From the NCBI RefSeq assembly GCF_050947875.1, contig NC_134570.1, positions 205,302,250 to 205,366,249 on the forward strand: a DNA stretch of 64,000 nt, in the 5' to 3' direction. The position numbers and the translations under genes were made by a program. Below, in pieces: positions 1 through 11,209 of this stretch. The notes under the pieces are model-generated. The model ran no database searches, had not been told where the DNA came from, and worked only from the letters and a program-made list of their open reading frames with translations. Position 1 is the first letter of the stretch. Each line of letters opens with the position of its first letter. Source of the DNA: Dermacentor variabilis. Its lineage: Eukaryota; Arthropoda; Arachnida; Ixodida; Ixodidae.

Positions 1-1250
1 GCGGGCCCTCCGGAGGAGTTTCGTGTTGTCCGAAGGATACAGCTTTCCTTCCTGAAGCTATTTAGTTTACCGGACTGTGATCGGAGGTTGAAGTAGCCGG
101 TCGAAGGAGGGAAGAGGAGCGCCGCACCGGTGATGAAGAGTGGCGAGGCGGAAAACGCAGTGAACCAGCTGTGTTGAATTCCTGCGGGATGGGGAACGTC
201 GTGCATAAATGTAGGAGCGCCGACGTTGTGGTACAAGGCCAGAAAACTCATCCCTTTCATAACCGGCATAGCCATGGCATTCATCGTGTTGTCGGTGCCG
301 GCAAAACCTTGAAATGTGGCCACGGAGGCCGCAATACTAGCAAACAGGTCGAGGTGGGCTCCAGGCGTTGTAAGACTGAAGCGGTGGTGGTCTTGCCGTG
401 AGAGGATTCAGTGAACCGTGCCAGTTGTTGTGGCTGCTGGGAGAGTGGCACTACACTTGCAACCTGAGCGTAAGGTGGCGTAGGTAAGGGGCGTGTGCTC
501 GGAACTTGCGAACAACTCATGACAGCCATTTGTTTCCTCCCGATATGGCGTAGGCCGGCACCAGGAGGCATCACATGAACCTCAGGAGGGGTTGGCGAAA
601 TTTCTGCGTGCAGTTCCTCTCGGTTGATAGAGCAAATCAGTGCACGTAGCTTGCCATCGTTGGATGCCCTGAAATCATGTGTGTCAGGGTGCAAGCAGAT
701 CATATGAAGCTCATGGAGGCAATGACACGTACAAATAATGTCTGCGACAGTTGTGCGGTTCTGCACTACCAGAACATTGAATGCCACGGCCTCATCACCC
801 TTAAGCAAGTGGCGTACACGGCCATTTTCCGCCATTGAGGTGTTCACACGGCGGCAGCAGGCGAGGACGTCCTTTATGTGTGAAGTGTATGACTCCCCCG
901 CGTGCTGAACCCGCTAAGCAAGCTTCTTGGCGATATCTGAGCGGACAGAAGAGTGCGCGAAAATCTGGCGTAGGTGGTGTTTAAACGTGATACAGTTGAA
1001 AAAATCGAGCTCATGTTATCGAGCTCACGCCTGTAAGATAGAATGCGACATGCGCCAGTTTCGCAGATTCATCTCCGTGGTTAAAGTAACTCACGCGCTC
1101 GTACTGCTCCAACCAGTCTTAAACGTCTTCCCCACGTAGTCCAGCACACACCGGTGTATCCTTTGGAGGGGTGGTGACCGTCCTAGAAGGGGCTCCCGTG
1201 GAGCAGGAAAGGTGGATGTCGCGGTATTGGCCTGCTGGTTTTGAAACATG
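1..1250 (-). pseudogene. gypsy LTR-retrotransposon gag remnant, runs off the left edge
   Basis: Read on the minus strand, this stretch encodes pieces of a tick-type Ty3/gypsy Gag in shifting frames. A likely start is the ATG at 1248-1246, followed by a PAPREP-like segment. Near 1130-1010 comes a DWLEQYERVSYFNHGDE stretch, the usual Gag core that folds RNA-binding capsid subunits. Around 850-780 a RHLLKGDEAVAFNVLV block follows. A proline- and glutamine-rich tail with a YAQVASV motif lies near 470-440. At least two frame changes and stops separate these blocks, so no full protein can be made. No protease or RT is present; they would lie beyond position 1. The block order and wording match Gag of tick gypsy elements as I know them; the family name is not resolved. 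Confidence 0.7.
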
Positions 1251-1493
1251 GTCGAGTGCAGTTGGTAGAGGCGGTGTCACGAGCGGACCTCTAGGGATGT
1301 AGTCTAAGTGAAGCTGGAGAGGGACCAGGAGCGACAGGACTGAGGAACCGGACAGCCCAATCCACCACTTGAGAAATAACACTTAGGCGTCAGACTCTTC
1401 TTTATACTCTTCAGCGAGAGCCCCACGACACAGGCCCAAAACGGGCATGATGAGTATGTACAGGGGAGAAGATGAAGCGTGCGAATAATGATC

Positions 1494-1496
<3 letters not shown>

Positions 1497-1546
<50 letters not shown>
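1497..1546. repeat. (AT)n microsatellite
   Basis: About 25 uninterrupted AT dinucleotides. It lies between the gypsy gag remnant and the LINE fragment and has no coding meaning. Confidence 0.95.
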
Positions 1547-1548
<2 letters not shown>

Positions 1549-1799
1549 CTATGCTGTCCTTGCTACAAACAAGGACATCATAGAAAAAATTGCATGTACT
1601 TATTAATTGAACTAAAGGGCCAATCATCCGATTCACTGGTTTCCCTCTCACGTATGGTCGGTCGAGGATATTCCCCCGAACCTCAATGAGTCTGTTCATG
1701 AGGCTGCGCGCGAGCTCACCGACCGCGCTTTCTCTGTAAGAAGCGCCGACTCGCCTCCTCCATGCGGCCACAGGGACGCTTCCACTACTCACAACGAAG

Positions 1800-2210
1800 A
1801 TATGAAATTCTTCTACATGTCTAGAAGGGTCTTCCCACCCCCTCACCCCAAGCGGAATAGGGTGCAAGCCTCTTCCCTTAGACTATTACAGACCGGCACA
1901 TATCCCTGTCTGACCGTTCTACACGAAATTTCCCCGACGTATAACGCGACGATGCCTGCCTGCCCTGCGGGCAGACCTTCACTCTAGCACACATGCTCTG
2001 GGAGTGTGGGTCGAGATACTCCAAGTTCAGCAAGTAGTGGGACTCGCTTCTGCGTAGCCCCGCTCTAGACAAGCAAATCCTGGCTGTCTGGCGTGCCCGT
2101 GACCGGGCCATCGGGCTAGTCCTGACGGTCCCGACGTGGGACTAACCGGGTGCGCGACGAATTCGTGTCCGCTCGCCGGACCTCCAATAAAGTTCTTTCA
2201 CTCACTCACC
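1800..2210 (+). pseudogene. I-type LINE, extreme 3' end (5' truncated)
   Basis: The plus strand shows the last part of a non-LTR retrotransposon ORF2. A LRLLQTGTYPCLTVLHEISP segment near 1880-1935 leads into a zinc-ribbon-like block with two Cys, then TLAHMLWEC at about 1980-2010. The tail ends near 2140 after VPTWD. A polyadenylation signal AATAAA lies at 2186-2191, followed by a (CACT)n-like tail at about 2197-2210. This C-terminal Cys-rich block, AATAAA and short tandem tail are the normal 3' end of tick I-clade LINEs. There are frame changes inside the block and nothing of RT or RNase H remains. This is a typical 5'-truncated dead copy. Confidence 0.7.
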
Positions 2211-2879
2211 TGGACTGCCCATTTTGAGTTGACAGGCGTCCTGCACACAATGCGCGCCAACCATCGTGTGTGCTAAGTATTACATCGAACGCCGTTCGTC
2301 CTTCTCGAGGGTGCCGCGCACCCGCCGGAGGTCGCCGCATGTCGCACAAGTGCGCCTGCGTACATGGCGGTGCTGTGACGTCGCTTATAGTGACACATGA
2401 TTTGGAGAATTATTCAGGGCAAATGCAGTTATTTGTTTCATCTGTTGCTTCTACAGACGAATTAATGTTTAGAGAAATAATAAAACACAAAAACCAAATC
2501 TCTGCATGTTCTTCTTTTCTTGCACCGCAGCAAGAGAGATGTACTTCCCTTTGCCTGCTTGTTCCCACGTCATGCAGTCACGCACTCAGACAACGAAAGT
2601 ATGTCGTTTTCTATCCTGTTCCAGCACGCGATCATGCTCTATGAACCGCTTGTGTCTGCCTCACTATTCACGTAGCACTGACTTGTACCGCTTGTCAGGT
2701 ATTCACGGGGACAGCGCGCAAAATCGTGTGCTGCGCGAAACGAGACAAACGCAACAGCTCGCGCGCTACGCCGTCAAGGGGAAGGGCGCCGCACAACAAA
2801 AAAGCGAGGGAAGGAAAACTCAGTGCGCTTCCACTCTGTGAAAAAGGATGATCAGCGAAGCGGTGTATGTGGGCCCTTT
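2211..2879. other. no recognisable gene
   Basis: Short open frames only, with no motif I recognise. Unique or unclassified repeat DNA. Confidence 0.5.
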
Positions 2880-3035
2880 AATAGCGAACTGCGCCTCCGC
2901 CGCGGGCCGGCCCGGCATTGCACTATTTTCTGGATCGGCCCACGTGTGGGGAACGCTTAACGCCTGCTTCACTTCCGCCGCGGGTAGGGCCGGCGTTGCA
3001 CTATCTTCGGGATCGGCCCACGTATGGGGAGTTTA
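2880..3035. repeat. two-unit tandem repeat, period about 78 bp
   Basis: The segment TCCGCCGCGGG...GGATCGGCCCACGT...GGGGA occurs at about 2893-2957 and again at about 2971-3032 with roughly 85-90% identity by eye. A core piece, GGATCGGCCCAC, recurs alone at about 3743. The unit is GC-rich in an otherwise AT-rich stretch, which suggests a satellite-like or dispersed tick repeat rather than coding DNA. Confidence 0.75.
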
Positions 3036-3354
3036 TTGCTTACCACGCCCACAACGACACGAAAATTTGCTCGGACGGTAGAGGTATACAGCTTCACTGT
3101 AAACAATGAAGGCGGGGCCCGTGACGTATGCGTCACGCGATACTCGAGCTCCGATAAGGGATAACACAGGGAAGGAATTTTGCTTGTGGAGGCTGGACGG
3201 GGATCATGGGTTCACGGCACTGAAATATCTATATAGCGGCTATTAATGAACGCCGAAGCGATTAATGATCGCCGAGGCGATAGTACCGCCGATGTGGATC
3301 GTTTCAGAATACGTACCGCAGGTTTTCATGTGTTCTTTTGTGATGCTGATGTCC

Positions 3355-3935
3355 ATATTAATGCGATAGCGTTAAGGGCCCCGCGTCGCAGAATATCCAA
3401 TGTCGGCGTCGGCGTCAGCGGAGTTGTCCGTGAGCGAAAATTTCTGTATATATTTATGTATATGTATACATCCCACGCCTTGCTATATGGCATTCGTTAT
3501 ATATGGCTTATATTGCCACGCGATTCTATCACTACACATGCTCATGCTTGTCTCATATTCTAGACAAAATATTCCTAGGAATTTTGAGAATGGCAGCCCA
3601 CAAACAAATGTCACAAAACAAGACACCCACAGCGCGTGCCTTTTATGGTAAAACTTCTCAGACTCAAACACTAAAAGTATAAAACCATAACAGAAACCAT
3701 AAAATGATGCAACTCTCTTGGCGCGGCTGTGCACTACCTCCAGGATCGGCCCACACAAGAGGCCGCGTTTTCATCAGAAAGCTCGCCTGTGTGCTTAGCG
3801 TTCGCCGCCAGCGTTTCCCGAATTCGCTTGAGTGCGGTTACATAAGCTGCACTTGCCGGGAAGCGTGAAAATCAGTCAGGGATCTTTGAATATTATCGCG
3901 TTCCACTTTTAAACATGAAGTTTAAGCGTGGTCCA
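3355..3935 (-). repeat. hairpin-ended repeat, diverged copy
   Basis: The left end has a near-palindrome TTAATGCGATAGCGTTAA, followed by a GTCGCAGAA and GTCGGCGTCGGCGTC stretch. The right end, about 3893-3935, has TATCGCGTTCCACTTTTAAA and then a GAAGTTTAAGCG stretch. Both ends, in the same order and orientation, bound the repeat at 23263-23757, so this looks like a full-length relative of about 580 bp. The interior is AT-rich and not alignable by eye with that copy, apart from general base composition. No protein is encoded. Confidence 0.55.
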
Positions 3936-4959
3936 AGATTTTGATATGCGTTCACCTGTTTTCGCCAGTATCGTTATGTCAACGTTTTTCGCCGCGTCTA
4001 ATTCGGGCCGCAGATGCCCTCATTCGAAGTGTCTGGAGACTTTCTAACCACGGAACAGTCCATACCTTCGCTGTTCCGCGTGTCGCAGTGGGTGTTGACC
4101 ATTGCTTGCGAAAGCTATTGTGTCGAATGATGGCGTCGTTATCTATTGTGTAAGTACTCTAGAGGTTCTCGAATCGACTTAGACTACAAGAAATATTCGA
4201 CATAACTTTTATGTACGGTGATGCCAGTACAACGAGTCAGTCACAGGACTGGCGCAGCTGGTGGCCCTTCGTGTTCCAGCGTGAGCGCATCTGTAAGGGC
4301 CTTGACCACTTTCTTCACTTTGCCGAAAACTGAATCCCACTAATAGTGTGCTCACAAGAGGACCGTTGCCATGCCTCAAGCTCTCCGTAACGAAAGTGTC
4401 TGGGAGTACAAGCAAATTATTTAATTACTTTTGATCATTCGTTTATCTGGCGGTATGCCTATATAGTATAGCATGTTAGCTACGTCGAGAACTTCAACTG
4501 GATTAGGCTGATTGGCTTTCTCGGTAAAAACAGTCGTGCGCCCGCGTCTGAACGTGCTTATTTGTTTTTGTTGGTTGACATACTCCTAACGTTAACGCCG
4601 TCTCTGAAAATTGATTCGCAGATCACTATTGCAGACGCCTTTCAAGCTAAAAATTTCTTATGGGTTTCTAAAAAAATAAAATAAAGTAAACATGCTTTGT
4701 TGCAACAATATGCCGCTGGAAATATTTGCTGTCATGCCAATGTGAGACATTGATGCAACCCATTCGCACTTCCCAGGCACCCCTTTCGTGGCGACGCAAG
4801 GCTGACAGGTAACGAGGGCACACGTTTATTTTTCACGTCGTCCGTGATTCGCATGCAGGCAGTGTGCCTCATGGAACACTTCCTGCATCTCTGCAGTTCT
4901 CTTAAATTTCTTGCCATATGGTATTGCACGAGTCACCGAAAGCATCGTCTTGTTATCGT
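3936..4959. other. no recognisable gene
   Basis: AT-rich DNA with only short, motif-free open frames. The right end merges into the broken 3' side of the CR1-like LINE. Confidence 0.5.
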
Positions 4960-7390
4960 AACAGTTCATAATTTTAGCAAGAGACGAGAATGTGGAACGT
5001 TATCAAAAGCCTTTTCGGAAACTAAAAACAGGACGTCAGTTGGAATGTTAGTCAAAGTTTAAATGAATATCGTGAATAAATAAAGCTGACTGCTTTTCGC
5101 ATGATCTTTCCTGAAGCCGTGTTGATTAGCGTGAAACAACTTCGCTGAAGTTAGGAAGTTAGCAACATTAGAGTAGATAACGTGTTCCATGATTTTTGAA
5201 GCATACGCTGAGTGAAATTGGACGGTAGTTACCAGGGGTTGACCGATCACCTATTTCAAAACTGGAACCACCTTCCCTACTTTCCAGTCTCTTGGAACAG
5301 TGCCATAGTCAAGTGATTGCTGAAAAGTTAAACAGAGGATCGAACTACAGACATAATTCGTATTTTTTAATACTTTGGCATTAATACCGTCTATCCCACA
5401 GGATGATGAGAAATTCACGTCATCTATAACCTTAACGATGCCTTCCCACCTAAAATCAATACCTTCCATTGGTGGAAAATCGAAAAATTGTAAATCTGGA
5501 AGTTCGTTGCGCAGGTTCTTTTGTAAACATTGAACAATATGAAAGGTTGAAGGCATCAGGAACATCTGTGTCAGAAATAGGTGAGCCAAAATTATCACAT
5601 AGAGAAATAGAGCTATTATTTTCAGGTTTTACCGTTTTCCGAAAACGCCGCGGGTTAGAGTGCAACATGTTTGGGATAGGAACAAAATTACGTTTTGTGT
5701 GTGCTTTTAATAAGTAGCACTGTTTAGTGGCTTCGTCTTAATTTTTCCAGGCAGAAAGAGAGCCTGAACATTTGGCTACACGAAATGATCGTTTTTTTTT
5801 CTTATTCTTTAAGAACTTTAAAGTAGTATTGTACCTGGGGGAACGCGCTCTTTCATTTATCGTGACAGCCTGAATGTAACGACTTATTAGCAGCACCATT
5901 TCTGCTTCGAAAAGCGCCCAGTTGCTCTCCGTCGACCACTGCTGATACGTAAGGGCAAGTTCCTCATGAAAAACAGAAAGTTCACGATTAATACATGAAT
6001 AATACTTGAGAAGTACTGACACTCTATCATATAGCGTTAGTACTTTCTTTGATATTTTACTTTTGAAGTATACTGCAAGCAAACGTGGCATGGATGACGG
6101 TGTGATCGCTAAGACCATTGACGTACGTTAGAGTTGGCGTCTTATCGGGGTGTGACGTCAATATGAAGTCCATGATATTTGACGAGTGTTCAGTTATTCG
6201 CGTAGGTTTAGTAACCAGCTGCGATAGACCGAAGAGCAAGCAAACGTTTATAAATTCGCTAGCCATGTTTTTTTATGTTGAAGTTCCCGAGTAACAAGAT
6301 GGGGGTGTTAGGATAAGCCGCTGTTATTTCAAACAACGCATCGTGAAAAAAAACGAAAGAAAGGAGGTATCAGTGCTGGGTTAATGATAACAACAGCAGT
6401 TGAGCGTGCGCAGTGAAGGGGCGCGGCAGCACATCCAAATCATTTCTAAAGGCGCTCTTACATTTACAGAAGAGCAGTTAAGTTGGCGATGTGTAGCAAT
6501 AGCCACACCGCCGCCACAGGTTACATCGCAGGTGTCTTTGCAAAAAATGTGAAACTCTGGTAGATCAGGAAGGATCAAGTATTGTGGAATGTAACAGTGT
6601 TTCCGTTAATAAAAACAGTTAAAAGCAGTTAAAAACATTGTTACGAACTTCCAATGTTCCCAATGTTACTGAACGTCAAGGAAACGAGTCTGCAAAACGA
6701 ATCCCGTTTGGGTATGAGGTTGTGGATGTTAGTGTAGAGCAACGATAGATTGTGCTTAATAAGCTGAGTCGGCCTCAGTTGCTTTTGCACTTGCTGCTAA
6801 GATTGGCGTTCGACAATCGACTGTTTAGCGTGAAAGTAAACGCATGTTTTTCGGCCAGCGATGAGTTTGTCGTAACGAAGCTTAAACGAAGATTGTTGTA
6901 CTTTTCCAAATTCGATTAAGCGTCTTTGGGCCAGGCAAGTTTCCGGGGAGAAATCTTTACTAATGCCGTATTGAGTGTCCTTCAGCTTACCACTCCAGAA
7001 AAGGATGCCTTCCTTATCTTTAAAGGGGGCGAATTTTACTATTATTGACCTCAGTTTCCCCTCCTTAAAAGTTCGAAGTCTGCGGGCACATTTTACACAC
7101 AACTTTGACTAGTTGCACCCAGGTTTTTGCGGCTGTGCTCAATTTTCCACCACTCAGAAACGCCATGACTCATTTCGCGCATCGATGAGCCCGTAAAGAA
7201 ACAGGTTACGTCTTTGGGATCTGTCTTCCATCGCGTTAATGCGGTGAGTCAGCCCGGTTACTTGAGCAACGCTGCTATTAGCGACACTTTCTATGTTATT
7301 TGTTTGTGACTTGACAATAAGTAGGATTCAATCTTGGTCAACCGTGTGCCGAGTTTTCTGAACGCTTTTTCATGACCAGCATTTCCAGAC
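4960..7390 (-). pseudogene. CR1-like LINE, ORF1 and ORF2 remnants, 3' truncated
   Basis: Reading leftward on the minus strand, the parts lie in the order of a CR1/L2-type LINE. ORF1 comes first, with an IIVKFAPFKDKEGIL block and a FSPETCLAQRR block near 7060-6920, an RNA-binding ORF1 type. Endonuclease pieces follow: LPDLPEFHIFCKD near 6570, LLLGNFNI near 6300 where the usual catalytic Asp of GDFN is Asn, and GLSDHTVIHATF near 6110. The linker and RT start follow: SPISDTDV near 5580, CGIDGINAKVLKN near 5400, and NYRPIS and SEKAFDNVPHSRLLLKL near 5230-4975. RT then stops before the YADD box. Many stops and frameshifts show an old dead copy. The copy at 35945-37685 belongs to the same broad family. 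Confidence 0.75.
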
Positions 7391-7465
7391 TCTTCTCGGT
7401 GCTGGTGGCCTAGCGAAGAAACTCGCCGACGGTCTTGGGTAGGTTTCGTATGCCCTGGGCGTAAC
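7378..7465 (-). pseudogene. gypsy gag scrap
   Basis: About 88 bp closely resemble the gag segment at about 11615-11700. On the minus strand it reads RNLPKTVGEFLR, a stop, then ATSTEKSLEM, against RNLPKTVEEFLC and ATTTEKTLEM in the larger copy. The flanks do not continue the match, so this is an isolated scrap next to the CR1 LINE. Confidence 0.6.
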
Positions 7466-8890
7466 CAGGAGGCAGACTTATAGGGCGTAAGACCCCCTCC
7501 CCCCCCCCAAAAAAAAAAAATGTTTTCCCGCTGTCATGTAACGCCGACCAAAAGAACCCCTGGCGCCGGAAATTATTCAGGATTTTGTCTAGAATGGTCT
7601 TTTTCACGCCCGAAAAGACATTTCAGCGCGAACATTGCATACTCGGGCTGGATTTCACGGCAACGCCCGTGCACCGGCAGTCACGTAACGCAAGGAGCCC
7701 CACCCGAGCAGAAAGTTTCAAGGGCGTTTTGATGGCAAGTTGGTTCGTCGCGGCATCTCGCGGAGGCCGCGGAATCTACGGAGCGCATGGATTTCAATTC
7801 CGAAACATTATGGGTGTAAAATTTTCATAAACTTTTGAGGCGAAAGGCATCTTGACATTTCCAAAGTCGTGCTTTAGATTTTCAATTCTGCATCTTTGCG
7901 TGTTTAATGTTCTTATAAACATTTGACGCCAAAGGTGCATCAACACTTCTAAAGTCGTGCATCGGGCCATACAATGAGACAAGGCAAATCAACACACTAT
8001 CAGACAAGTTGACAAAGTACGCAGCGAGGTCCGATGAGACAAAGCGTTGTGGTGGTTCATTTGTGCCGTCATGTCACAGAAAAGAATATAAGCATTTCAC
8101 TTGCGCCAAAGCATCCATGTCAAGACACTAAAGCCAGGAAACGTAACTACGTTCTTAGTTATTTTTCTACTTTGACTTTTATTCGTGAGCGCACATTCAT
8201 CCTCTTCAATTGTCTTATTCTGAATACCTGCGGGCTGCCAGAGCCAGCCAGAGCGCATGCGTTTTTCTCTTGTTGCCCCGACCACCACGCGGCGCCTTCG
8301 GTGTGCGTGCGGTTTTGTCTGGCCGAGTGGATTTTCGCCTGGCAGAGTTTTGGACGCTTTCTGGATAGCAGACGAGTGAAAGAAACGATGGTCGCTCGCC
8401 GCCATCACTGTGGGGACTCGACGGATAGCAATGCGTTCGCTTGAGCGCAACTTATCCGGAAAGTCTTGTCTCGCTGGTGTAGGATACCGAGCACTATGCG
8501 TATGGTTCTGTGTGGACCAAGCGTTTCTTCCCCATACCCCTTCCCCGTGCAGTGCTGTTGAGGTGTCCTCCTGTGAGAGACAGTTACGGCATTGCACTTA
8601 TCTCTTCCATTTCTCTTTGAAAATCACTTCACTTCACACACACCAACCACCTCGCATTTTTTATTTCGATATTCCTTCGGTAGCCACATTAGGTGCCCAA
8701 AGTGGGCATTCAATTGCGGCCAACGTGCTTTCCCTTGCGTTTTTTTATGTGCTCCGGCCCCACAAAAGAAAAAAAAAAGGAATGTTGCCGCGCAGCGAAT
8801 TTCTGCATGGTAAAAGTTCGATTCCGTTACTTCTTCTTTTGCGAGAAGTAATGGGCCACGAGACGCTTCAGTTTCCCGATACTCTTATTA
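7466..8890. repeat. unclassified repeats; imperfect direct repeat at 7828-7963
   Basis: Two blocks of about 44 bp, at about 7828-7872 and 7917-7963, share TTTGA-G-C-AAAGG and end in AAAGTCGTGC. They look like two copies of one unit about 90 bp apart. The rest, including a C-run and A-run at 7500-7520 and several motif-free open frames up to 8890, shows no gene I recognise. Confidence 0.45.
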
Positions 8891-9170
8891 TATTATTGCG
8901 ACAGCAATAATATCGACACTCCAGGCGCATTCCTGCCGTCGCCGTCGTCCCCATGTTCCGTACAATGTCTATGGACGATAACATCGTGACCGCCACATCG
9001 GCACATCTATTACACTATAACAACGACAGCGCGCCGCATGCTGCAGGTGCGAGTGAAAGCTAGGGGGTGTGGCATAGGAGAGTCAACGACGGTGGCTCAG
9101 TTTTGTGTGCACAAGGGAGAAAAGCAGGGAGCAAGCGCGGCGTTTTCTATCGCGCGCGATACATCGGGGG
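8891..9170. repeat. hairpin-headed dispersed repeat
   Basis: It opens with a perfect palindrome at 8891-8912: arms TATTATTGC and GCAATAATA with loop GACA. A GACACTCCAGGCGCATT stretch, GCCGTCGCCGTCG and a TCTATCGCGCGCGATA stretch near 9147 follow. I recall similar sequence as an abundant tick repeat. No coding content. The right boundary is a guess. Confidence 0.5.
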
Positions 9171-9415
9171 GAGGGGAGGGAGGAAGGGGCGGTCCTTAAG
9201 ATTGTGTGACCTGTGATTGCCCACCATGTTTATTTGCCTTGTTTGATGCATTATACACAGTGACCTTTTCTTAGATATGTAGATTTATTGGGGCTAATAC
9301 TTCTATTTAAATATATTGTTGCGAGATTTTGCGTATACGTGCATAGAACTTTGTTTCCAGGGATCAAGCCGCAAGTTCGCATTTGTATATTCCATTGTAT
9401 CTTCGCATTTTAATA

Positions 9416-10696
9416 TACGAGCTCGATTCAAATGAATGTGAGCGAACCCAACCCGCGCATTAATGGTTCGGTTTATTATATGCGAGGCATGCCCGTAGCA
9501 CACAGGCATCTCTTATTTACAAGAGGGACACGCAGGTGTGAGGATAAATGTTCTTTAATGCTCTCATACACTGGGCTGAATACGGTTGCGTAACATAATG
9601 GACGCTCGAAGGTTGAACAGCGTGCTGTCGTGAGCTTTTTGACAGCTGAAGGTGTGTCCCAAAAAGAAATTAGTCGCCATGTGGCTGCCGTGTACGTTGA
9701 ACATTGCATTTTATTGGCCACTGTGAAACGTTGGAGCAAATGGTTCAAAGAAATACCTGAAAGTTGCAAAGACGGTCCAAGACTGGGCCAAAGCCACCGT
9801 GCATTCACCCCCACACAATCGCAAAGGTTGATGATGATTATACAAGAACGGAGGATACGCATCGATGAACTGGCAGAGCGTGTGAACATCAGTCACGGCT
9901 TGGCTCACACCATAATTCATGAACGTCTCAGTTATCGGCTCTTGTGTACGCAATAGATGCCAAAGATTCTGAACCACCGCCAGATGACGCAGAGGTTCGG
10001 CACTGCTTCGACTCATCCGATCCGGTATCACAATGAGGATGACGACTTGTCCGCAGTTGTCACCGAGGACGAATCATGGTGCCACTATTACGAGCCTGAA
10101 GCACGACGGAAATGGTTACCGTGGAAACATTCAAATTCACTACCCCAAAGAAAGCAAAGGCCGTCATTTCCGCCGGAAAGCTGTTGTTGCTTTCTTTTTC
10201 GATCGTCAGGGATCATAACTGATCGAATTTGCTAAACGTGGAGACACTAACAATCTTTTCCGTTGTTGTGAAACGTCGGATCGGCTACGTGTCGCAGTCA
10301 AGAACAAACGACGTGGAAAATTGACGAACGGGGCCATATTGCTCAACGACGGTGCCCGTCCTCACGTCGTTGACGTGGTTAACGCTGAAGTGGCAAAGAT
10401 CAAGTGGGAAACGCTGCAACATCCGCCATACAGCGCAGACCTGTATTCTTGCGATTTCCACATTTTGGGGCAATTGAAGAAACAGCTCAAGAAAACCAGA
10501 CTCATGTCGGACGATCACGTGAAAGAGTCCGTTACAGACTTTTTGAAGCAGCAACCCAAGGAGTCCCAAGACATGAATCACGCGAATCGTTAGTGAACGG
10601 GCAAATGTCTAAATGCTCATGGAGACTACTTTTAAATAAAGTACCCCGTTTGTGATATATTCGCATTGGCTCACTTCCATTTGAGCCGCCCTCGTA
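9416..10696 (+). mobile_element. mariner DNA transposon with both TIRs
   Basis: A complete-length (about 1.28 kb) Tc1/mariner element. The left terminal inverted repeat starts at 9418, CGAGCTCGATTCAAATGAAT, and continues TGTGAGCGAA. The right end, read on the minus strand from 10694, is CGAGGGCGGCTCAAATGGAA then GTGAGCCAA. The two match over about 29 bp with a few differences. TA dinucleotides flank both ends, the target duplication expected for mariner. The interior holds a broken transposase. A length of 1.28 kb is normal for the family. Confidence 0.85.
9598..10593 (+). pseudogene. mariner transposase, interrupted
   Basis: The frame is cut by a TAG at about 9954 and by frameshifts near 10230-10320, so it is a pseudogene. 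The N-terminal part, 9630-9950, has a paired-type helix-turn-helix region, FLTAEGVSQKEISRHVA, then a GPRLGQSHRAFT linker and a second helix-turn-helix with ISHGLAHTIIHE. The catalytic core keeps all three acidic positions of the DD34D transposase: Asp in VTEDESWCHYYEPEAR near 10065, Asp in LLNDGARPH near 10345, and Asp in PPYSADLYSCDFH near 10455. The protein would cut and rejoin the element's inverted repeats. The retained acids suggest moderate age; the breaks would need another source of enzyme. Confidence 0.85.
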
Positions 10697-11209
10697 TATT
10701 TCGTAGAACTCGCGCTTTTTATATGTGGCTCTCTGTTGCGACTATAGTTTTGGTGCAGTTACTCACAATACATGACCGGTGACAGCCGATCCTGCGCAGT
10801 ACATTGGAACAAAGGACAGCATCATTGAGATTTTTCCATGGCCGTTGCATATGTACAAATATGTAAACAAGGTTTCTGAATGACAAAGTTTCATTAAAAT
10901 AGTTGTCCTCAACTTGTTCATTTCGCGGCCTTTACATTTTTCATATCAGCGGCATGCATTGCTTTGCTGGTTTCGAACTGACAAAGTTCTAAAGTTCGTG
11001 TGATATTTTCTTTACTTATTAAATAGACAAAAAATGGAAGCGTTGATATCGGTTATTTTGTGCATAATTTTGGGACATCCGAGTGTATTCTTTTATGAAA
11101 AGATACATATTTTGCTTGTCTTGACAGTGCCTAGCGTTCAAAAATTCGTTTGCAGCCTATTTGGCAATGGCAATGCCGTTAATAATGTATTTGATCTCTG
11201 AACAAATTA
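10697..11209. other. no recognisable gene
   Basis: AT-rich DNA between the mariner and the gypsy gag remnant. No motif or repeat seen. Confidence 0.5.

Noticed and set aside
281..847. 188-codon minus frame as a host gene
   Set aside because: Its wording is that of gypsy Gag, and the upstream part continues in other frames.
2270..2841. Two overlapping frames of 111-124 codons as a gene
   Set aside because: No motif, no start context, and composition like the surrounding DNA.
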